Source: Bacillota bacterium (GTDB taxonomy: Bacteria; Bacillota; Clostridia; Christensenellales; Borkfalkiaceae). From it: a DNA stretch of 17,870 bases. Both the position numbers and the translations under genes were made by a program. Below are positions 13,814 to 17,870 of this stretch, one piece after another. The first letter of the stretch is position 1, and every line of letters begins with the position of its first letter. The notes below the pieces were generated by a model. That model was not told the DNA's origin and did not search any database. It was given only the letters and a program-made list of their open reading frames with translations. The stretch covers positions 1 to 17,870 of the forward strand of contig QAKO01000100.1 of the NCBI GenBank assembly GCA_003343765.1. Reading direction: 5' to 3'.

Positions 13814-14770
13814 ATGATCGAAATGGATATGCCCAAAATCGAGGTGGAAGAGAACGAAGCGAAAAGCTACGCGAAGATCGTTGTCGAACCTCTCGAAAAG
13901 GGTTTCGGTCTTACAATAGGAAACTGTCTGAGAAGGATACTTCTTTCGGCGCTTCCCGGTGCTGCGGTGCAAGGGATCCGGTTTTACCCGGACGGGCTGG
14001 TGAAGCATGAGTTTTCTGCGCTTCCCGGCGTCAAGGAGGATGTCACCGAGATCATTCTCAACTTGAAGACACTTGCCATACAGACGGCGACGACAGACAA
14101 AGATTACGTCAAAACGCTTCACATCTGCAAGGAAGGCCCCGTGGTGATCACGGGTGCCGACCTGGAACAGGATGCGGAAGTGGAGGTCATCAACAAAGAC
14201 CAGTATATTTGCACGGTAGACGAAGGCGCAAAGATCGACATGGAAATCACGGTCGGTCGCGGCAGGGGCTACAAAGGTGCGGGTTCGAATAAGAACCATC
14301 CGATCGGCTATATTCCCGTCGATTCTATCTACACGCCCGTGAAGAAAGTCAACTACAACGTTGAAAGCACGCGTGTCGGGCAGAGCATCGACTACGACAA
14401 GCTGGTCATGGAAGTTTGGACAAACGGCGCATTTTCCGCGAAAGAGATCGTCTCTCTTGCCGCGAAAATCATGCAGGATCACATCGGCCTGTTCGTGAAC
14501 CTGAGCGATTCGATCAAGGGAATGGACATTCTCGTAAAGAACGAAGACGACAAACAGCAGCAGGTTCTCGCCATGGCGATCGAGGATATGGATCTTTCCG
14601 TCCGTTCCTACAACTGCTTAAAGCGCGCGAACATCCACACCGTCGAAGATTTAACCAAGAAAACCGAGGAAGAAATGCTCAAAGTTCGCAACCTCGGCAG
14701 AAAGTCGTTGGATGAGGTCATTCAGAAACTGGAATCTTACGGACTTTCATTAGAAAAAAAGGAGGACTAA
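13814..14770 (+). CDS. rpoA: DNA-directed RNA polymerase subunit alpha
   Basis: The 318-residue product is the alpha subunit, which dimerises to scaffold beta and beta-prime. The N-terminal assembly domain shows EPLEKGFGLTIGNCLRRILL followed by SALPGAAVQGIRF (residues 25-57) and the LSLAAKIMQDHIG-type helix near residue 215-225. The C-terminal domain, which binds UP elements and activators, is evident at about 255-312 (MDLSVRSYNCLKRANIHTVE, then RNLGRKSLDEVIQKLESYGL). Length is typical of Gram-positive alpha. AAGGAGGT precedes the ATG; the end of the gene supplies the AAGGAGG site for rplQ, which starts four bases after the stop. Confidence 0.98.
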   Translation: MIEMDMPKIEVEENEAKSYAKIVVEPLEKGFGLTIGNCLRRILLSALPGAAVQGIRFYPDGLVKHEFSALPGVKEDVTEIILNLKTLAIQTATTDKDYVKTLHICKEGPVVITGADLEQDAEVEVINKDQYICTVDEGAKIDMEITVGRGRGYKGAGSNKNHPIGYIPVDSIYTPVKKVNYNVESTRVGQSIDYDKLVMEVWTNGAFSAKEIVSLAAKIMQDHIGLFVNLSDSIKGMDILVKNEDDKQQQVLAMAIEDMDLSVRSYNCLKRANIHTVEDLTKKTEEEMLKVRNLGRKSLDEVIQKLESYGLSLEKKED

Positions 14771-14774
14771 CATT

Positions 14775-15290
14775 ATGCCGGGAAAACTGGGCAGAACGAG
14801 CGAACAGAGAATTGCCATTTTGAGAAACCAGGCATCCAACCTTCTCTGGTACGGAAAAATAGAAACGACGAAAGCCCGCGCGAAAGAATTGCAGTCTTAC
14901 GTCGAAAAAATTATCACCGCGGCGATTAACTCGTATGACGATACGATCGAAAGCAGCAAAGTTGTAACCGAAAAAACGGGCAAAAAAGAGCGCGAAGTAA
15001 CGGTTACGGTCGTGAAAGACGGCCCGAAGAAACTTGCCGCACGCCGCAGGATCATGAGCAAACTTTACGATCTGCAGGAGATCAAAGCGTTCAACGAAAG
15101 CAAGTCCGCTTATAAGGCTCGCACGAAGGACGTTGCGCATCCGCTCATCGAGAAGCTGTTCAATGAGATCGCACCCAAATACGCACAGCGCAACGATGAA
15201 AAGAATTGCGCAGGCGGCTATACGCGCATTGTGAACCTCGGCGAACGCCGCGGCGATGCGTCCGAAATGGCAATCATCGAATTGGTGTAA
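14775..15290 (+). CDS. rplQ: 50S ribosomal protein L17 with central insertion
   Basis: The 171-residue product is L17, near the tunnel exit. The N-terminal half is standard (KLGRTSEQRIAILRNQASNL, then KIETTKARAKELQSYVEKIIT), as is the end (LIEKLFNEIAPKYAQRN and GGYTRIVNLGERRGDASEMA). Between them lies an insertion of about 50 residues, around residues 55-105, containing the charged stretch VVTEKTGKKEREVTVTVVKD; the E. coli and B. subtilis proteins are nearer 120-127 residues. Similar insertions occur in several Clostridia, which supports the taxonomic reading. It is the last gene of the supercluster and is followed 21 bases later by a terminator. Confidence 0.97.
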   Translation: MPGKLGRTSEQRIAILRNQASNLLWYGKIETTKARAKELQSYVEKIITAAINSYDDTIESSKVVTEKTGKKEREVTVTVVKDGPKKLAARRRIMSKLYDLQEIKAFNESKSAYKARTKDVAHPLIEKLFNEIAPKYAQRNDEKNCAGGYTRIVNLGERRGDASEMAIIELV

Positions 15291-15311
15291 TTCCGATTTC
15301 GGCTTTTATGC

Positions 15312-15340
15312 AAAAAACGGGAACTGATTCCCGTTTTTTT
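15312..15340 (+). terminator. Rho-independent terminator after rplQ
   Basis: CGGGAA (15318-15323) and TTCCCG (15328-15333) pair around CTGA, flanked by six A upstream and seven T downstream that extend the stem. It lies 21 bases after the rplQ stop and is the first good intrinsic terminator in the window, so the whole cluster may be read as one long transcript ending here. Confidence 0.93.
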
Positions 15341-15363
15341 GCCGTAAGCGATCCAAGAAATTC

Positions 15364-15391
15364 CGGCGCGGCAGAATGCCGCGCCGTTTTT
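15364..15391 (+). terminator. Second, tandem terminator after rplQ
   Basis: A perfect 10-bp GC-rich stem (CGGCGCGGCA, 15364-15373, with TGCCGCGCCG, 15377-15386) has a three-base loop GAA and is followed by five T. It lies 23 bases beyond the first terminator and probably serves as a backup stop for a very highly transcribed operon. Confidence 0.87.
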
Positions 15392-15528
15392 CGTCGCGCA
15401 CACATCGCGGAGGATCCTTCGGGTCAAAAAACCGCGGACGCAAGGGCGATTCCGCGCGCAAAAAAGCGAGAGAAATGTGATAAATTCGGATAATTCTGCG
15501 CGAAATTTGCATAAATGCGTAAAAGTAC

Positions 15529-15557
15529 TTGACGATTTTCAAAATAACGGGTAAAAT
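15529..15557 (+). promoter_or_regulatory. Housekeeping sigma promoter for the lipoprotein gene
   Basis: TTGACG (15529-15534) and TAAAAT (15552-15557) are separated by 17 bases, in an A+T-rich context, and point toward the gene starting at 15630. Transcription would start near 15563-15564, giving a leader of about 66 bases. Confidence 0.85.
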
Positions 15558-15586
15558 AAAACAGTACCCATTCAAAGTGGCGGAAA

Positions 15587-15619
15587 GCGCATTTTTTGCG
15601 CATGGAAAAGCTAATTTTC
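15587..15619 (+). promoter_or_regulatory. Two small hairpins in the lipoprotein leader
   Basis: GCGCA/TGCGC (15587-15591 with 15597-15601, loop of five T) and, immediately before the ribosome binding site, GAAAA/TTTTC around GCTAA (about 15605-15619). Both are short. They could tune translation but no riboswitch class is recognisable. Confidence 0.3.
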
Positions 15620-15629
15620 AGGAGGCAAT

Positions 15630-16517
15630 ATGTTGAAAACGATCGGCGGAAAACTTGTGCGGCTGTTTGCCGTTGCGGTTTCGGCGGCAGTCCTTTGCGG
15701 ATGCGCGTTCATGTTTACGGCGTGCAGTACCCGTCGCCCCGAAATCTCCGTCCGCATTTCCTTTAACGGAGAAGAATACACACTCAATTACACGCTTTAC
15801 CGCGATTATTATCGCCAGACGGTCGATCATTACATGGCTTTGATCGATGCGGACTTCTTTGATAACACGGTCATTCATGATTATCAGTCCGATCGTATGG
15901 TCGGCGGCGCTTATACGTATGAGAGCATGGACACGTCCGATCCGGTTGAAGATCTCACGGCGCTCGATTACGACGGAACGACTCTCAACTCTGACGGAAC
16001 GGTCAAAGTGATCACGGCATCGGTCTGGGAAGATGCGGAGCATGCGAAACCTACCAACCGTCTGTACGGCGAAGTGGAAGCGGGCGGACACATCATTGAA
16101 AACGGATCGGGTCTGACCAACAAACTCGGTGCTCTCGGTACCTATTCGTACGTCAAATCGGACAGCGACAGGCTGATGTACTGGAACCGCACGAAGAGCG
16201 GCGCAGAAGGCAGCAATGCTTACTATTACAACAGCGTAACGAGCATGTTCTATATTTATACGAGTTCTTCTTCGACGACGGACAAGAATCTGTGCGTATT
16301 CGGAGAGCTTGCGAACGAAGCGTCTACAACGGCTCTCAACGATCTGATGACGGCGATCAGCGATTATACGGAAGAGCTCAGTGATATCGAAACTTTTACG
16401 AAGGAAAAAGATGTGACGCTGAACGATACGTATGCGGCGGACGGCCGTTGCGATGTGACGTACAGCGTTCCCGTTGAAAAGATTATCATCGAGGAAATCA
16501 GCGTCGTAAAATATTAA
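15630..16517 (+). CDS. Lipoprotein with a degenerate cyclophilin-like (PPIase) domain
   Basis: The 295-residue product begins with a basic-hydrophobic export signal and two candidate lipobox cysteines, Cys25 (LCGC) and Cys32 (FTAC), so it is probably anchored outside the cytoplasmic membrane. From about residue 39 it follows the cyclophilin layout: a TVDHYMALIDADFFDNTVIH stretch (residues 64-83) like the family's TVxNFxxLxxxGFYDGxxFH, MVGG at 90-93 like MIQGG, LYGEVEAGG (145-153) like the KGEFxxNG strand, SMFYI (205-209) like SQFFI, CVFGEL (222-227) like xVFGxV, and a final EKIIIEEISV strand. The catalytic positions are changed: Asp84 for Arg, Met206 for Gln, Leu221 for the late His, and the Gln before GG is missing. 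A PPIase fold is likely and enzyme activity unlikely. Strong AGGAGG upstream; own promoter and terminator, so monocistronic. Other fold assignments cannot be excluded by eye. Confidence 0.75.
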   Translation: MLKTIGGKLVRLFAVAVSAAVLCGCAFMFTACSTRRPEISVRISFNGEEYTLNYTLYRDYYRQTVDHYMALIDADFFDNTVIHDYQSDRMVGGAYTYESMDTSDPVEDLTALDYDGTTLNSDGTVKVITASVWEDAEHAKPTNRLYGEVEAGGHIIENGSGLTNKLGALGTYSYVKSDSDRLMYWNRTKSGAEGSNAYYYNSVTSMFYIYTSSSSTTDKNLCVFGELANEASTTALNDLMTAISDYTEELSDIETFTKEKDVTLNDTYAADGRCDVTYSVPVEKIIIEEISVVKY

Positions 16518-16547
16518 AATTTCAAGAAACGGGGAAACCCTGTAAAG

Positions 16548-16590
16548 CGGAGACGCGGGCATACAAATCGTATGCCCGCGTCTCCGTTTT
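16548..16590 (+). terminator. Long perfect hairpin terminator after the lipoprotein gene
   Basis: A perfect 17-bp stem (16548-16564 with 16570-16586, beginning CGGAGACGCGGG) has loop AAATC and is followed by TTTTC. A shorter stem ACGGGG/CCCTGT (16529-16543) precedes it. The T tract is short, but stem length is exceptional. It lies between convergent genes and may also stop transcripts from the minus strand, though that side is not T-rich. Confidence 0.85.
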
Positions 16591-16631
16591 CGGTTGCAAA
16601 AGCTAAAGTAACGTATGCCTTAAAAACTGCG

Positions 16632-16668
16632 ATAGTATAGGGTAAGGTATTGTTGTACTATGGTATTG
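16632..16668. repeat. Small repeats between convergent genes
   Basis: The stretch contains ATAGTA (16632-16637) with TACTAT (16656-16661) as an inverted pair, and GGTATTG twice (16646-16652 and 16662-16668) as a direct pair. They sit just beyond the 3' end of the minus-strand peptidase gene. No T-rich terminator is seen on the minus strand. Likely of no consequence; recorded for completeness. Confidence 0.25.
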
Positions 16669-16695
16669 AAAAGGGGTTTGCAATCTCGCGCAAGA

Positions 16696-17439
16696 TCAGT
16701 CGTTTCTGCGCCTGCCACCGAGAAGAATAAAGACGTAGAGCAGGAATCGCAGGAACATGAGCAGGGAGGTAAGCAGCGCGGCGAAGTAAGTCATAGCCGC
16801 AGCGGAGAGTACTTTGGAAGCCGCCTTCTGTTCTTCTTTGGTAACGAGAATACCTGTTTCGGCGAGCATACGTTTGGCGCGAGCGGAAGCGTTCAGCTCG
16901 ACGGGCAGGGTCACGAGTGAGAACAGGGTGGAAAGACCGTACAGGCAGACGCCTATAAATACGATGATGTTTCCGATTTCGGTTACGGAGGCGATCCAGG
17001 TAATGAGAACGCCAATGATGACCAGCGGAAAAGCGAGCATGGTACCGAAATTGGTGATGGGTACGAGTGCGCCGCGGAGACGATAAAACAAGTATCCGTG
17101 TTCGCGCTGAACCACGTGGCCGATCTCGTGTGCGCTGACGGCAACAGCCGAAACGGAGTTGGAGTCATAGGTGCTTTCCGAAAGGGTGACCGTCATGGTT
17201 TTCGGATTGAAGTTATCGGTCAGTCTTCCTTTTCCGCGCGCAACGGTGATTCCGTATACGTTATTTTTTTCCAGGAGCATGCGCGCCGTGTCGCTGCCTG
17301 TCCAATCGGTGGAGGTGGGCAGCTTGTCATACTTTGAAAAAGTCGTATGCACTTTGGCGCTTGCCCATGCGGAAATCAGAATGCAGGGCAGCAGAATGAT
17401 GCCCGAGATCATATAAACAAGGTAAATATTCAAAAACAT
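16696..17439 (-). CDS. YugP-family zinc metallopeptidase, membrane protein
   Basis: The 247-residue product has the zinc protease signature HEIGH at residues 104-108 (AVSAHEIGHVVQREHGY), embedded in a membrane protein with hydrophobic segments at about 5-25, 130-150, 157-178 and 216-240. The segment VTLPVELNASARAKRML (176-192) is typical of the YugP / Zn_peptidase_2 family and probably provides the third zinc ligand. B. subtilis YugP is of similar size; its substrate is not known to me. The start at 17439 was chosen because AGAGGA lies directly upstream and the protein then begins MFLNIYLVYM; a longer frame to 17487 would start inside the promoter. It is convergent with the lipoprotein gene. 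Confidence 0.9.
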   Translation of the reverse strand: MFLNIYLVYMISGIILLPCILISAWASAKVHTTFSKYDKLPTSTDWTGSDTARMLLEKNNVYGITVARGKGRLTDNFNPKTMTVTLSESTYDSNSVSAVAVSAHEIGHVVQREHGYLFYRLRGALVPITNFGTMLAFPLVIIGVLITWIASVTEIGNIIVFIGVCLYGLSTLFSLVTLPVELNASARAKRMLAETGILVTKEEQKAASKVLSAAAMTYFAALLTSLLMFLRFLLYVFILLGGRRRND

Positions 17440-17458
17440 AAAATTTTCCTCTGTCTGT

Positions 17459-17487
17459 ATTATAAAGCATATGCAAAAAAAAGTCAA
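17459..17487 (-). promoter_or_regulatory. Consensus promoter of the zinc peptidase gene, very short leader
   Basis: Read on the minus strand, TTGACT (17487-17482) and a perfect TATAAT (17464-17459) are spaced by 17 bases. Transcription would start at about 17452 (an A), leaving only about 13 bases before the ATG, so the leader would consist of little more than the ribosome binding site AGAGGA (17452-17447). Confidence 0.87.
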
Positions 17488-17526
17488 AAAATTTACAGGC
17501 AGGTATGATATTGCCGAAAATCGGGA

Positions 17527-17870
17527 TCATTCCACGGGAAGAATGTTCGTAATAAGTCCGTTTTCTGTTTCCGCGCGAAAGAATCGGACGTCAAAAATAT
17601 TTTCGGCGCGGCGGCAGACAAGCCCGACTCCGTTTATTGTGCCGTGGACGCGGTAAAACATTTCTTTGGGGATCGCCGCGGCGCAAAAATCCCCGAGATA
17701 TTCCTGAAGAAGTTCGGCTTTTTCTGCAAGTGCAGGCGCAAGGTATGCGGTAAAATCGCCTCCTGCGGCAATTTCCTGGAAAAATGCAAACGGCAGGATC
17801 TTCGGATCCAGTTTTTTAGGATCAAAACCCTCCCTTGCTGAAACTTTTTTCGAGCGGAGAATCAGCTCCC
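17527..17870 (-). CDS. Unidentified protein, C-terminal part (start outside window)
   Basis: A minus-strand frame is open from the right edge to a TGA at 17527-17529 and encodes the last 113 residues of a protein. Its composition is protein-like rather than shadow-like: a charged beginning (ELILRSKKVSAREGFDPKKL), an Ala/Leu/Glu-rich helical stretch (TAYLAPALAEKAELLQEYLG) and a mixed strand-rich end (MFYRVHGTINGVGLVCRRAE through NGLITNILPVE). The other minus frames here are poorer in composition. I do not recognise the family; no signal, catalytic motif or membrane segment is visible. It would be transcribed in the same direction as the zinc peptidase, 39 bases before that gene's -35 element, with no clear terminator between. 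Confidence 0.65.
   Translation of the reverse strand, partial: ELILRSKKVSAREGFDPKKLDPKILPFAFFQEIAAGGDFTAYLAPALAEKAELLQEYLGDFCAAAIPKEMFYRVHGTINGVGLVCRRAENIFDVRFFRAETENGLITNILPVE

Larger units (their letters stand above)
15291..15629. other. Gene-free interval between rplQ and the lipoprotein gene
   Basis: This 339-base stretch holds no convincing coding frame. It contains two terminator hairpins in its first 100 bases, a weak CGCGG/CCGCG inverted repeat (15406-15410 with 15432-15436), an A+T-rich section from about 15465, a consensus promoter at 15529-15557 and the lipoprotein leader with two small hairpins. It marks the right boundary of the ribosomal supercluster. Confidence 0.8.

Noticed and set aside
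17440..17487. Longer N-terminus of the zinc peptidase
   Set aside because: It would place the start codon within the -35 element; the ATG at 17439 has a ribosome binding site and gives a normal membrane-segment start.
17513..17526. CCGAAAATCGG hairpin as a terminator for the minus-strand partial gene
   Set aside because: The stem is only four pairs and the minus-strand T run that follows is about 20 bases away and belongs to the next promoter region.
1..17870. CRISPR arrays, insertion sequences, tRNA or rRNA genes, phage or defence genes
   Set aside because: No regularly spaced repeats, transposase-like proteins, terminal inverted repeats with target duplications, or tRNA/rRNA-like sequence were seen on either strand.

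Overview
The window is almost entirely the large ribosomal-protein supercluster (S10-spc-alpha) of a Gram-positive bacterium, most likely an uncultured member of the Clostridia. The support is: gene order from rplC to rplQ on one strand, including adk, map, a KOW-domain protein, infA and rpmJ between secY and rpsM; rpsD inside the alpha operon; a zinc-type short S14; an L17 with a central insertion; strong AGGAGG-type ribosome binding sites; and a YugP-like zinc membrane peptidase nearby. GC content is moderate, roughly half or a little more by eye. A placement near Christensenellales-type gut Clostridia is only a guess.

Layout. Bases 1-8510: tightly packed S10 and spc genes (3' end of rplC, then rplD, rplW, rplB, rpsS, rplV, rpsC, rplP, rpmC, rpsQ, rplN, rplX, rplE, rpsN, rpsH, rplF, rplR, rpsE, rpmD, rplO), with gaps of 2-26 bases or 1-base stop/start overlaps and no visible internal terminator or promoter. 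Bases 8567-12225: secY, adk, map, a small KOW protein, infA and rpmJ, where several spacers widen (56, 187, 46, 97 bases) and carry small hairpins. Bases 12350-15290: rpsM, rpsK, rpsD, rpoA, rplQ, closed by two tandem hairpins with T runs. Together these genes supply the ribosome, the Sec translocon channel, RNA polymerase alpha, initiation factor 1, N-terminal methionine removal and adenylate balance.

Bases 15291-17870 leave the housekeeping cluster. A new consensus promoter (15529-15557) drives a lipoprotein with a highly diverged cyclophilin-like domain lacking the usual catalytic residues. A perfect 17-bp hairpin follows it. On the minus strand lies a YugP-type zinc metallopeptidase with a near-consensus promoter and a predicted leader of only about 13 bases, and then the 3' end of an unidentified minus-strand gene running off the right edge.

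I found no mobile element, CRISPR array, rRNA or tRNA, and no convincing new multi-gene system. The most unusual items are the apparently catalytically dead cyclophilin lipoprotein, a zinc-knuckle L24 with a shortened second knuckle and a charged tail, and the secY-adk spacer, which holds a degenerate direct repeat and a strong hairpin.
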